Assembly: GCA_916613615.1 (NCBI GenBank)
Contig: OU744723.1
Span: 60,582,239-60,646,238 of the forward strand
Source of the DNA: Steromphala cineraria
Taxonomy: Eukaryota > Mollusca > Gastropoda > Trochida > Trochidae
Direction of reading: 5' to 3'
DNA: 64,000 bases
Below, in pieces: positions 21,078-33,690 of the stretch. Position numbers and translations under genes: made by a program. The notes below the pieces were generated by a model. The model was not told where the DNA came from and did not search any database. It was given only the letters and a program-made list of their open reading frames with translations. Position 1 is the first letter of the stretch. The number at the start of each line of letters is the position of its first letter.

Positions 21078-21170
21078 TCAGCATTCAGAAGAAAAATCAT
21101 TATTTCCACTCATATCACTTTCATCTGTCTGCGATGGGTGCCACGAAAAGTCACTTGACACCTGTGACAT
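21078..21170 (-). pseudogene. Possible N-terminal piece of the piggyBac transposase gene
   Basis: A 30-codon frame begins MSQVSSDFSWHPSQ and is rich in Ser/Asp/Glu, with SDMSGNNDF. PiggyBac-type transposases commonly start with an acidic, serine-rich tail of this sort. It lies on the same strand upstream of the main blocks, with the TRIM in between, and runs into a stop without a clear donor. The link is suggestive only. Confidence 0.35.
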
Positions 21171-21364
21171 CTTGAAGGATGTCGTCTGTTTGTTTACATC
21201 TGTCAATCAAATTTTACAACTTTGCGCAGTCCGTGTGTAGAATGCCCTTATATGAATAGTTGTTCCTGTGCTTTCAAACTTGATGATAGACAATGTTTAC
21301 AAAGCAAAACTATTTGACTTTTGATAATATTCAGAACCATATCATTATTAACACTTATACTCAC

Positions 21365-21417
21365 CTTATAACGTCCACTGGCAACTTTTTAACAGCTTGC
21401 ATCGCCTTGAATGACAT
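21365..21417 (-). CDS. Candidate first coding exon of an unidentified gene
   Basis: On the minus strand the ATG at 21417 opens 17 codons (MSFKAMQAVKKLPVDVI) and then AAG|GTGAGT, a strong splice donor. Upstream is a GC-richer stretch with an ETS-type site, as in TATA-less housekeeping promoters. The following exon was not found. It may lie beyond the piggyBac remains, outside the window, or the signal may be chance. I do not recognise the protein. Confidence 0.35.
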
Positions 21418-21460
21418 TTCGACAGAAAACACGGCCTCAGTCAACCAGTGTTCGTAATAT

Positions 21461-21470
21461 TTACTTCCGG
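21461..21470 (-). promoter_or_regulatory. ETS/GABP-type site upstream of the candidate exon
   Basis: On the minus strand this reads CCGGAAGTAA, the consensus ETS core, 44 bases upstream of the candidate ATG. The surrounding stretch is CpG-rich compared with its neighbours. Confidence 0.35.
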
Positions 21471-21479
21471 GTCGCTCAA

Positions 21480-23693
21480 AACGATGATAAATTTATATCA
21501 AGCTGTCACAGCAAAATAAAGGTTATCAATAAACAAAGAGGCATTAATTATCACCTTTAAAACTTAATTTTTGTGGATTTTAATCTTGAAATAAGCTAAC
21601 TATGATACTATTATAAAAGGGTCCAGTTACAAAAACATAACCGGTCCTCTGTAAACACGCCCTTCGCTGATTGGATAAAAGTACGGCAAACTTTATTTTC
21701 CGAGTCATGACGATTTTAAGCATGTGCCTCGGGTTTTGAAATAAACAAGAGATTGGAAAGGAAATTATCATTTTTAAAATAGGAACGTAAGTTGTGTGTA
21801 TGCAGAAGCGACGTAAGACATAATTTCCACAAGATTCAGCGTTTTTTGTTGATGCACGGAGCTAGACTTGCGTAGGTCTCGAAAGGCGTAGAATCGCGTA
21901 GAAAAGCAGTAAAGGGCAGAAGCATAGAATCGCGTATATAAGCAGTATAGTGTTAAATATATAATACATTTCCTCCTAAACCACTTAAATAAAAACAAGT
22001 TGGCTAGCTTTAACAAGATAACTGATCGACAATGATTTAAATTTAAGAATGCGTTTCAACAGTTAAATAATCAACTTTTATAGTTGGAATGAATTGATTG
22101 TTCATAAAGAGTATTTCTTTTTATAATTTGATATGAAAACAATTGTAAATATGCTTAAAAGTCACTCCACGATTTTCATCATGAAGAGTTTGCTTCCATT
22201 AATCAATTATCTACACCCAAAAATCGCACTCACCCATCTAATAATTGCCCAAATACGTTCAATGCTTCTTTCAAATGAAAATCGTAAAATATTCAATTAT
22301 GGTCATTAAAGGAAATAATCACACCTCCAACTTACATAGATAATAGTTATATGGCCTTTCGAACATTATTAACTTGTAACTGTCTTTCTGAATACTATTG
22401 ATATGTTTCCAAATATTTCATTTGACTGATAGATTGCCGTATTGTCCAGTTTTTGATCACAATACACAACTTATTTGAACAGTTTGTCATATGTGACCCA
22501 AAACAACTCATGGACTGGTTCCTTAATGTTAATCATTAGATAGTCAATGTATGAAAAAATCAAGACCCTCATTTAATTATTTACTTAGAAAAGAATTCGT
22601 TTTAACTGGTGCTGGAGTACTGGAGTTTATCACACAGTAGCAGAAAAGCTATATGGCAGTTAGAAGTTGGCTTCCTTTGTCATGTGTGAGTTTAAACATA
22701 TGACACTGACAATGGCAGAGATGGCATGCGTCTGCTCAGTTCAGTCTCTTATTTCATCTTCTTGGGAATGAAGTTTTCAAGGATAGTAGCACTCGTGTTT
22801 CTGTTATTTCACAACATAAAGGGTAACAGAAATCAGCTTGTACTCAATCATGTATTTTCGTATACTAAACACACCCAAGTGTTCACAAAGATTTCCACTT
22901 ACACTCTTCCCGCACTATCCTTGGTACCTTGTTATTTGCTCTGATATACTCATGCATATCATTATCGTTTATGCAGCAAACGTCGGTGTCCTACTTACAT
23001 TTCCGTTCATTGTAATGCAAGAGGTACCTCTAAAAGAGCATTTAATATTCCTTATAGAACCTATAGAACATTAGTCCTATATGTCGTTCAAAATAGTGAT
23101 GTGAGAGTGTTGTCTATTAACTATTGCAAACAATGACCAAGATTGACAGTATCATTTTTTACATCATTTGTTACAATATACACTGATTATCGCTGGAATG
23201 TCCCTAACTGATCAGCTGAGAAACTAATGAATAACCCCAGGGGTCAAGTTTAGTCCAGGATCCAAAGTTCCACTCTCCTAGTGAGTCATAATTTTCGATC
23301 AATACTCATCCCTGACTTATATGCATATTTTTATATGTTTTTTAAAGCTGATATTCTAGCATATGATAAGTTCATGCACAGAGCTTTTCATTTGCTAAGA
23401 TTGCACGATAATTTTGCATGGAATTAGGTAAAAGACAAGGAGAAAAATGTCAATGTGTACCTTAATGATGTGACATCAAAGCAGAGTAGTTATGTGCATT
23501 TTTTTCCTAATAAACTCTCATCATTCATATTAATTCCTATCATTTGAGTAGGCGACTTTGACGTTTATAAAGTGTACACAAATGTTTCAAGTTTATTTAT
23601 AAGAAAAAAATACATGACGCATTACATTGAGCAATACATCTTTTACTAAAAACGTATTATTCAGAAAAGCGTTTTTATTCATCACAGACTTTT
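21480..23693. other. AT-rich DNA, weak local repetition only
   Basis: At 21867-21947 the words GCGTAGAATCGCGTA and AAAGCAGTA recur, a degenerate short tandem. No exon with recognisable family was found elsewhere. Confidence 0.4.
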
Positions 23694-24033
23694 TTAAAGG
23701 GGCAGTAGCACGTTTTTTGATAATTTTTTATTTTAAGTATTTCACTGATAATTGTAAGGTAATGCTAAATGTAGTATATAGACAGTGTCAAAAATCAGTA
23801 AGAGGACAAAGTATGAATATTCACATTGAATCCATTGGCAGCCCTTTTATGTGAAGACCTTTCATACATTTTGTGTAAGTAAAAGGAATCTCAAGGCTAA
23901 ACTTTACGTTATATAATTGAATTATTACTGCTTCCTTTAGTTGTAATAGATTGTCTTTCAATTGGAACCATTAATTTTCATTTTCCTGACATCACCTTAT
24001 ATTCCCCCTAAAAACGTGCTACTGTTCCTTTAA
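23694..24033 (+). mobile_element. TTAA-type MITE, full-length copy
   Basis: TTAA|AGGGGCAGTAGCACG opens and CGTGCTACTGTTCCT|TTAA closes a 340-bp element. The terminal repeats extend through TTTTT / AAAAA, about 20-22 bases. The internal blocks match the copy at 564-903. It is the best-preserved member in this window. Confidence 0.85.
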
Positions 24034-24371
24034 AATGAGCTCAGAACGCTTAAGTAGCCATTGAATTATAACTAATATGAAAATGATGGGGCATAGAATT
24101 TAGAGTCAGTAGTATGGCACTTTTATAAACTTTCACTATTCAATCATAGTCAATCAGTATACATCTCATGTACCTATATATTATCTAGCCTGTTGATGAA
24201 ACATGAGTGAAATGTGAGTTAAATGTCTACCGGACCACTGGTCAGACTACTTTTGAAAGATGACCATTGGAAAGAAAAACAGACTGTCGTGAGCAGCAAG
24301 GCAGAGAGTATTGGTGGCACGTGGTCCTGTGCAATGGTCAGTCGACCTCTATCAGTATAGTTCAGCAACAA

Positions 24372-24690
24372 CGGGCGCGCCTCGCTGCAAGAGTGGGTTA
24401 GTCGGTTACTGCTGAATAAACTGAGAGTTTGAAGGGTTGATCCCCTGCCCCACACTGACACACAAGTTGACAGACTTGCATTGTGGTGTCAACCTGGGAA
24501 AGTGGCTTTATTCAAAATGTGCCTCTGTTTACCCAGCAGGAAATGGGTACCTGGTAAAGAGTTGTGTTGGTGGTGACCTTCTAGCGACATATATGTCAGC
24601 TTGGGTAAGACCAGGGTACTGGAGCATAGAGCGCTCTGAGTCTGCAATGCGGAGATTTAGCGCTATATAAAAGCTATCCATTATTATTAG
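24372..24690 (+). mobile_element. tRNA-derived SINE with (ATT)n tail
   Basis: The head has GTGGGTTAGTCGGTTACT (A-box-like) and AGGGTTGATCCCC (B-box-like). The central domain contains GTGTCAACCTGGGAAAGTGG, TTTACCCAGCAGGAAATGGG and TACCTGG. It ends GCGCTATATAAAAGC, then ATTATTATTAG. This pattern, with a conserved core and a GCGCTATATAAA..ATT tail, is typical of deuterostome and mollusc core-domain SINEs. Small frames on both strands within it are not genes. Confidence 0.75.
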
Positions 24691-27600
24691 CCTCATTCTT
24701 CTTCTTAATATTCATCATCAATCTTTTAACTGAACATACATTGGTCAATAGTGGTATTCGCGTGTATGGTCTTGATGTAAAACTTTACTTTTTGGCAACA
24801 TAAATATTCCAGTTTGGTATAAAAACAATTCGTTTCTATAGCAAATATGAATTTAAGAAACATTTTAAATTTTCAGCAAAGAAAATTTAAAAGATTCGTA
24901 ATTGAAAAATTCTGAGATTCACGAGACGAGACGAGACTATTTCTAACCGTGCTACTGTTTTTATCCAATTGGTTGCGCTCTTAAGCACATTAAAGCAAAT
25001 GTTTTTTTTTATAGTAAATGACACTTTACATGCACTGAATATCGCCAAAGTAAGATTTTATGCAAGAATTTGTTGAACCAGTTTTAGAAAGTACCGATTC
25101 AAAGTTAATGGTTAGTTGTTAAAGTCCCTAATGTGCCATTAACAAAGAAATGTCAGTTTTAAGATGTTCTTGTGGCAACAAATGATACTTGCCTCAAACA
25201 CTCACTGTAGTAAATAAGAATTTGAAATCTCTATAACCTCCCAATCTGGGCTCCGTTTCAAAGAAAGAAAGCATGAAATGATAAGATGATCTGTCGTCAT
25301 ATCACAAATAACAATAATGGGAGAAATGCAAGTCCAAATATTCATATTTTTAGTATTCATCAGCACTAGGAAACATGCACGACAAGAAATGACATCAATG
25401 CAACGATTGTAATCTTTATCAACACGTAAGATATCCAGTTGTTCACTACAAGGGGAAACACTCAAAGAAATTATTGTTTGTAAAGTTTGATCAAGTCATT
25501 CCTCTAGCGACAGTCATATAATCCTGTATGAAAACCTACTGGTCAAGTGTCAAATCGATATTCACTTTCACATAACTTGATGATAAATGTATGCCACAGC
25601 CTAAATTATGCCAAGTAACTTTTATTTGATATCTATGTGTTTCATTAATCCCCAATTGGCATTTACTTGATTAACTATACAAACAACAAACAGTCCGAAC
25701 AGAGACATACACATGTTCAGTAATTTCTTTTTATCTTTTGTATAAATATTACTTTAATGTCGATCAAAAACTCTGTTACTAGTCTTTTCTAACAAACCAG
25801 CGGTGATTCTGCTGGTATCAAATTCCGCGCTTCTTTTACATGTTAAATGTACGTTTGACTGTTGTGGCAATAAACTATGCATGTATTCGAAACGTCGAGA
25901 ACACTTGTTCTCACACACTGTTATATACATGTAATACTAACAGTAAAAGACATCACATACATATATCTGGATATTGAAAGAAAATTGAAGTACCACATGT
26001 TCTGGAGATAAAGCGTGTGAAGAAGGCACACTTGATCCCCAAATCACCTAAAATGAAAATGCTGATTATATTGTGACCTATTCTGAGGTTTTTTAAAACT
26101 TACTGACATATGACAATGAAGAAGAATTTCATAGAGCTTTTTTAGCTGGCGCGTTCCAGTCTGTCTTTTTCTCACAAGGTTTTAGTTTGTTTCGTTCTAG
26201 TTTATCAAACCGCTGCCACAAATGAAGATGTACAGTTTTTTTACAATCAAAACGTTTAAAGAATATGTTCAAGTGATTGTTAATCACAACTTGCCAGACA
26301 CCAATTCAGAGCAAACATTTGATCTAGCTGGACTACCGTATAACAACACCCGGTTATGCAAAATTGTTAACTTCTCACATGCATAGTATTAATGAACCGG
26401 TCAAATATACTTTGACTGCGTATTACAACAAAACGCCGCATTTTAAACTGAAGATATTTAATTCTAAAATTCTAGGTTCCGTCTAAAGCCCTCAAGTGCA
26501 ATATTTGCCAACATTTCCAAACATCTTCCTAACATTCACATTAAAAACATTTTGCAGTTCATCATGGCTGCATTTGTACAGCATAACGATAAAGTTGGAC
26601 TTACAGTTAAATAACAAATAAAGAGCCATTCAGATTTACCATTGTAAACTTCTGAAAAAAACAAAACATTTAACATTCATTTACAACATATTAAGGAAAC
26701 TTCACATGTTTTCACAAAACGTTGTAACAGAAATATTTCTTCAACTTTCACTCAATCACTCAAGCAGGTTTTCATCTTGTATATGAAGTCATATGATTGA
26801 CTTACATAACTGATTATCATTGCATTTATTTTGCACTATTGTTAGTTTACAAAATGCGCAAACCTTTGACCTTCTATTTCTTTCATTTTATAGAAAATAT
26901 ATAAAACTTTTTGAAATATCTATAAGGTATTGTTAAAAGAATGATTACATTTTTACATAACCAAAACTACATGAAACAAAGACGGTAATAAATAGTCGCA
27001 CTGAGTATAAACAACATTTATGTAAATTCAATGTAGCATTTCCTTCCAGCAGACTACAAATAAGGGTTAAAAACTGTAACAATCACTTTTAATCATGGTT
27101 AAAAGCCACAGCCGAGAATCTAAAAAGCGTTACCTCTGACTTTCACTTCTGACATCAAATGTCATTGCAAATTTACATGCGACTTTTGATTTTCAAACCT
27201 GTGTTAATTTGATAGAAAAGAGATTTATCTTTGATATTATATTTTCTAAATTCAAATATTCCTTTCCAATGTGTTTTATTGTCGTTTTTATACCACGACT
27301 ACAAAAGAAATGAAAATAATGGTTAAATCTTTTTAAATAGCTCTTAACTCTTGATGGAGTATAGTAATTATAAAAGAATCTCGAATCAGTCGAGAAGAGA
27401 TTGACACTAATTTAATAATCATCAACATCATCAGTTTGCCATATTATCACATTATCTCCGTCCACTCTCCTGTAAAGGTCAACCAAGCAGGTTAACGGCG
27501 CACTACCTTATTTATCGGTTAAAAACATTTGGAAGTGACGCGTCTCCCATACAGTGGTTTTACTACCTGATAACACTACGCTTTGTACCTTTGTACCACA

Positions 27601-29089
27601 CCATATGCTCGTCAAGATTCTCTCAATATTGTTTCTAATTATGCTTCACAATGACGTTTAACTAACAATGGCTCCAAGAGCATTTTAATTATCTTTTGTA
27701 AAGGGAGACAACCCTGTCTTGATATTGAACTATCCTTTGGCGAAAATACTATTACCAATACCGAATCTATAAAATATGGCGGTGTCCTTATCTCTTCAGA
27801 CATGTCAAGCAGAGAGAGAACATCCACTGGTTGTCAAAAGGCTAGACAAACTGTGAATTCATTAAGAACACTTGGCTTGAATAGAAAAGATCTACATCCA
27901 CTTACATTAGGCAGTAAATGGAAGCTAATCATTCTACCAAACAGTTTTCACGGGCGTGACATTTTGCCTGAATTACATGGTAAAGATATTGATTCAATTG
28001 AATCAACTAAAAGGGTTTTTTTCACGTTGTGTTCAAAGGTTCAACTAAAGATTTTCTACAGTTTCTGCAATAGCAATTTGGGTTTCTGGGCAATGGCAGC
28101 TTGATTGATAGTTACAGATTAATGTTCTTGGGCGGCTGTGTAAATAATCAATATCCCTCATCAACAAAGTTATTTCTGTCAGTAAGTCACGTAATAATTC
28201 AGGAAGCATATGTGCTTGTCTTTTAAGCACAACGAGAAAATATGATTTACATAGATTTGTTAATGATAATGTACATTATGGTTACTTTCCTCAAAAACTA
28301 GCATGGCGCAATATTGTTCTAAACTGAATTCCAAAAGAAACTTTGCAATTTTAAAACTGAAATTTCGAAAACGATCTCATATTTACATTTTCATTTAAGT
28401 TGGCAATGACAAAGTTGAAACCCGAACTTTCAAGTTTAACATTTTTAATTGAGCAATATTCATACATTTTTGCAGAACGTTTCTGCTGGAACTTAATCAC
28501 GTGACGAATAAGTTTAATAACTGTCCATAATGAATGTTTGTCACTCCAATAGTGACAAAATCACCTCAAACGCAGTAAACAGTATAGCAAAAATATCGCT
28601 AATCTCCTCTGAAAATTGACAAACTTGATCAAAAACAGCCCTTTTCACAAGAATCGGTAGTGTTCCTTCATTTCTAATGGTAACTTGATCCGGCTATACA
28701 GAAAGGTTGTGTGGATTGCTGACAACCCTGAAACACAAAAAAAAATATTTTTTTTTACTGCATGAGAGCCGATATCTGTGACGTTAGACCACCGCCAACG
28801 TTGTCTCTTAGTGACGTCAGAGATAGGAAACATCAAAGGTCGGCATGTTGTTATGTTCTCGTGCACTTTATGAACTTGGACAGATCTAATCAGAGCTCAT
28901 CGACTGATAAGTTGATAGCTATTGGTCACTAAACATCGAAACATGGCAATTTTATTCAAAGTTATAACGTCAGAACTGGCATGCAATAACACAATTTAAA
29001 TGCGATTGTTGAGCTTTTTAGAATGGTTACCATTTGTACGGCTCAAAGATGTGTCAATATGACAAGTAAGACTTGTGTCCACACATTTC
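24691..29089. other. AT-rich DNA, no gene recognised
   Basis: This is a long stretch with no clear mobile-element end and no convincing exon. A frame at 27802-28104 (100 codons) has no recognisable motif. A small GAGACGAGACGAGAC run is present near 24921-24936. Confidence 0.4.
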
Positions 29090-29232
29090 CATGGGTAAAC
29101 TTTACTTCTATGTATTTGAATTATTACTTCTCCAGTTAGTTAAAATACATTGTCTTTAACTTGGAACCATTAATTTTCAGTTTCCTAACATCTCCTTTTA
29201 TTTCCCTTAAAAACGTGCTACTGTCTCTTTAA
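29090..29232 (+). mobile_element. 3' half of a TTAA-type MITE
   Basis: This begins within the TGGSTAAACTTTAC block and continues through CATTAATTTTCAGTTTCC to CGTGCTACTGTCTCT|TTAA, matching the right half of 23694-24033. The left half is missing. Confidence 0.7.
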
Positions 29233-29237
29233 AAATC

Positions 29238-29330
29238 TGATTAGCTTATTGCATGGCATGCCGTCTGCCGTCCGTCCAGCCATCCATCCATCCGTCCCTC
29301 TGCAAATGTTTAACTTTTTCGCCTTTATCT
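29238..29330 (+). mobile_element. Head of a pearl-like element leading into the second 145-bp array
   Basis: GATTAGCTTATTGCATGGCATGCC is followed by GTCTGCCGTCCGTCCAGCCA and a degenerate (CCRT)n run. This mirrors the GGCATGGCATGG plus (CCGT)n head at 2241-2332, placing the 29-34 kb array inside the same class of element. No matching tail (GATGAGCTACAGAG) is present; the array instead runs into the 191-bp satellite. Confidence 0.6.
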
Positions 29331-32300
29331 CCAGAACTAATGACTCAAGAGAGATGAAACTTGATGTGTAGACTCCTTTTGTGACTTCTTAACCCCAAAT
29401 GTGGTCACAGGGATCAAAAACAGTCAAAACATTTTTTCATCTTTCTCTTCAGGTCCAAAAGGTCTAGAGAGCTGAAAAGTTGTCTGTTCTCCTTTGCTAA
29501 ATAGAACTCTAAAGTGTAGGTTTGGTGACCCCTTGACCCCAAATGAGGTCTCAGGGATCAAAAACCGTAAAAACGTTTTTTCATCTTTCTCTCCAGGTCC
29601 AAAAGGTCTAAAGAGCTGAAAAGATGTTTTAAAACCCCTTCGCCAATGAGGTATTTAAATTGTAGGTTTGGTGACCCCTTGACCCTAAATGAGGTCACAG
29701 GGGTCAAAACCTTAAAAATCCTATTTTCATCTTTCTCTCCAGGTCTAAAAGGTCTAGAGGGCTGAAAAATTGTCTGTAGACTTCTTGGCCAATGGTGAAT
29801 CTAAATTGTAGGTTTGGTGACCCCTTGACCCCAAATGAGGTCACAGGGGTCAAAACCTTAAAAAACGTTTTATCATCTTTCACTCCAGGTCCAAAAGGTC
29901 TAGAGAGCTGAAAAGATGTTTTAAAACTCCTTGGCCAATGAGGTATTTATATTGTAGGTTTGGTGACTCCTTGACCTCAAATGAGGTCACAGGGATCAAA
30001 AACCTTAAAAATCGTATTTTCATCTTTCGATCCAGGCCCAAAAGGTATAGAGGGCTGAAAAGTTGTCTGTAGACTTCTTGGCCAATGGTGAATCTAAATT
30101 GTAGGTTTGGTGACCCCTTGACCCCAAATGAGGTCACAGGGGTCAAAATCTTAAAAAACGTTTTTTCATCTTTCACTCCAGGTCCAAAAGGTCTAGAGAG
30201 CTGAAAAGATGTTTTAAAACTCCTTGGCCAATGAGGTATTTATATTGTAGGTTTGGTGACCCCTTGACTCCAAATGAGGTCACAGGGGTCAAAACCTTAA
30301 AACTCGTATTTTTATCTTTCTCTCCAGGTCCAAAAGGTCTAGAGAGCTGAAAAGATGTTTTAAAACTCCTTGGCCAATGAGGTATTTATATTGTAGGTTT
30401 GGTGACCCCTTGACTCCAAATGAGGTCACAGGGGTCAAAACCTTAAAACTCGTATTTTTATCTTTCTCTCCAGGTCCAAAAGGTCTAGAGGGCTGAAAAG
30501 ATGTCTGTAGACTCCTTGGCCAATGATGAATCTCAATTGTAGGTTTGGTGACCTCTTGACCCCAAATGAGGTCACATGGATCAAAAACTGTAAAAACGTT
30601 TTTTCATCTTTCTCTCCAGGTCCAAAAGGTCTAGAGAGCTGAAAAGATGTATTAAAATTCCTTGGCCAATGAGGCATTTATTTTGTAGGTTTGTTGACCC
30701 CTTGACCCCAAATGAGGTGACAAGGGTCAAAACCTTAAAAATCGTATTTTCATCTTTCTCTCCAAGTCTAAAAGGTCTAGAGGGCTGAAAAGTTGTCTGT
30801 AGACTCCTTGGCCAATGATGAATCTCAATTGTAGGTTTGGTGACCCCTTGACCCCAAAGGAGGTCACAGGGATCAAAAACCGTAAAAACGTTTTTTCATC
30901 TTTCACTCCAGGTCCAAAAGGTCTAGATAGCTGAAAAGATGTTTTAAAACTCCTTGGCCCATGAGGTATTTTTATTGAAGGTTTGGTGACCCTTTGACTC
31001 CAAATGAGGTCATAGGGGTCAAAAACCTTGAAATCGTATTTTCATCTTTCTCTCCAGGTCCAAGAGGTCTAGAGAGCTGAAAAGTTGTCTGTAGACTCCT
31101 TGGCCAATGATGAATCTAAATTATAGGTTTGGTGACCCCTTGATCCTAACTGAGGTCACAGGGGTCAAAACCTTAAAACTCGTATTTTCATCTTTCTCTC
31201 CAGGTCCAAAAGGTCTAGAGAGCTGAAAAGTTGTTCGTAGACTCCTTGGCCAATGATGAATCCAAATTGTAGGTTTGGTGACCCTTTGACTCCAAATGAG
31301 GTCACAAGGGTCAAAACCTTAAAAATCGTATTTTCATCTTCCTCTCCAGGTCCAAAACTTCAAGAGGGCTGAAAAGTTGTCTGTAGACTCCGTGACCAAT
31401 GATGACTCAAAATTGTAGGTTTGGTGACCCCTTGACCCCAAATGAGGTCACAGGGATCAAAAACTGTAAAAACGTTTTTTCATCTTTCTCTCCAGGTCCA
31501 AAAGGTTTAGAGAGCTGAAATGTTGTGTGTGGACTCCTTGGACAACGAGGAGACTGAGTTGTAGGTTTTGTGACCCCTTAACCCCAAATGGGGTTACAAT
31601 GGTCAAAAACCTTAAAATCGTATTTTCATCTTTCTATCCAGGTCCAAAAGGTCTAGAGAGCTGAAATGTTGTGTGTGGACTTTTGGCCAATGATGAATCA
31701 AAATTGTAGGTTTGGTGACCCCTTGACCACGAATGAGGTCACAGGGATCAAAAACCGTAAAAACGTTTTTTCATATTTCACTCCAGGTCCAAAAGGTCTG
31801 GAGAGCTGAAAAGATGTTTTAAAACTCCTTGGCCAATGAGGTATTTAAATTGTAGGTTTGGTGACCCTTTGACTCCAAATAAGGTCCCAGGGGTCAAAAA
31901 CCTTAAAATCGTATTTTCATCTTTCTCTCCAGGTCCAAAAGGTCTAGAGAGCTGAAAAGTTGTCTGTAGACTCCTTGGCCAATGATGAATCTAAATTGTA
32001 GGTTTGGTGACCCCTTGACCCCAAATGAGGTCACAGGAATCAAAAACTGTAAAAACGTTTTTTCATCTTTCACTCCAGGTCCAAAAGGTCTTGAGAGCTA
32101 AAAAGATGTTTTAAAACTCCTTGGCCAATGAGGTATTTATACTGTAGGTTTGGTGACCTCTTGACCACAAATAAGGTCTCAAGGGTCAAAACCTTAAAAA
32201 TCATATTTTCATCTTCCTCTCCAGGTCCAAAACTTCAAGAGGGCTGAAAAGTTGTATGTAGACTCCTTGACCAATGATGAATCTAAATTGTAGATTTGGT

Positions 32301-33690
32301 GACCCCTTGACCCCAAATGAGGTCACAAGGATAAAAAAACCTGTAAAAACGTTTTTTAATCTTTCTCTCCAGGTCCAAAAGGTCTAGAGAGCTGAACAAA
32401 TATTTTAAAACTCCTTGGCCAATGAGGTATTTATATTGTAGGTTTGGTGACCCTTTGACTCCAAATGAGGTCACAGGGGTCAAATAAAAAACCTTAAAAT
32501 CGTATTTTCATCTTTCTCTCCAGGTCCAAAAGGTCTAGAGAGCTGAAAAGTTGTCTGTAGATTTCTTGGCCAATGATGAATCTAAATTATAGGTTTGGTG
32601 ACCCCTTGACCCTAACTGACGTCACAGGGGTCAAAACCTTAAAAATCCTATTTTCATCTTTCTCTCCAGGTCCAAAACTTCAAGAGGGCTGAAAAGTTGT
32701 CTGTCGACTCCTTGACCAATGATGAATCTAAATTGTAGATTTGGTGACCCCTTGACCCCAAATGAGGTCACAGGGATCAAAACCTGTAAAAACGTTTTTT
32801 CATCTTTCTCTCCAGGTCCAAAAGGTCTAGAGAGCTGAAATGTTGTGTTTGGACTCCTTGGACAACGAGGAGACTAAATTTTAGGTTTGGTGACCCCTTG
32901 ACCCCAATTGGGGTTACAATGGTCAAAAACCGTAAAAATGTTTTTTCATCTTTCACTCCAGGTCAGAAAGGCTTAGAGAGTTGAAATGTTGTCGGTAGAT
33001 TCCTTGGCCAATGATGAATCTTAATTGTAGGTTTAGTGACCCCTTGACCCCAAATGAGGTCACAGGGGTCAAAACCTTAAAAATCGTATTTTTATCTTTC
33101 TCTCCAGGTCCAAAAGGTCTAAAGAGCGGAAAAGTTGTCTGTAGACTCCTTGGCCAATGATGAATCAAAATTGTAGGTTTGGTGACCCCTTGACCCCAAA
33201 TGAGGTCACAGGGATCAAAAACCGTAAAAACGTTTTTTTCATCTTTCTCTCAAGGTCCAAAAGGTCTAGAGAGCTGAAATGTTGTGTTTGGACTCCTTGG
33301 ACAACGAGGAGACTAAGTTTTAGGTTTGGTGACCCCTTGACCCCAATTGGGGTTACAATGGTCAAAAACCGTAAAAATGTTTTTTCATCTTTCACTCCAG
33401 GTCAGAAAGGCCTAGAGAGTTGAAATATTGTCGGTAGATTCCTTGGCCAATGATGAATCTAAATTGTAGGTTTAGTGACCCCTTGACCCCAAATGAGGTC
33501 ACAACAGTCAAAAACCTTAAGAACGTTTTTTTCATCTTTCACTCCAGGTCCAAAAGGTCTAGAGAGCTGAAATGTTGTCTGTAGGCTCCATGGCCTATGA
33601 GGAATCTTAATTTTAGGTTTGGTGACCCCATGACCCCAAAGGAGGTCACAACAGTAAAAATCCGTAAAAACAATTTTTCATCTTTCACTC
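29330..33690 (+). repeat. Tandem array of ~145-bp monomers (~30 copies)
   Basis: Each monomer runs GGTCCAAAAGGTCTAGAGAG, CTGAAAAGTTGTCTGTAGAC, TCCTTGGCCAATGA, TTGTAGGTTTGGTGACCCCT, AAATGAGGTCACAGGGGTCA and a TCATCTTTCTCTCCA end. It aligns along its full length with the monomer at 2345-4260, so the two are diverged branches of one family. GTGACC...GGTCAC gives a dyad in each unit. Because 3 x 48 = 144, minus-strand frames (for example 29880-30176) repeat a ~48-residue block with VTSFGVKGSPNLQ. There is no start context or conservation to suggest a gene. The last monomer stops inside CTTTCACTC. Confidence 0.9.

Noticed and set aside
27776..28104. Possible coding exon starting ATGGCGGTG near 27777 and a 100-codon frame at 27802
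   Set aside because: The first stops after about 26 codons. The second has no ATG context, domain or splice support.
29880..33423. Repeated minus- and plus-strand frames in the 145-bp array (VTSFGVKGSPNLQ blocks)
   Set aside because: These are by-products of a unit close to 3 x 48 bases. They are broken at irregular points and have no promoter or domain.
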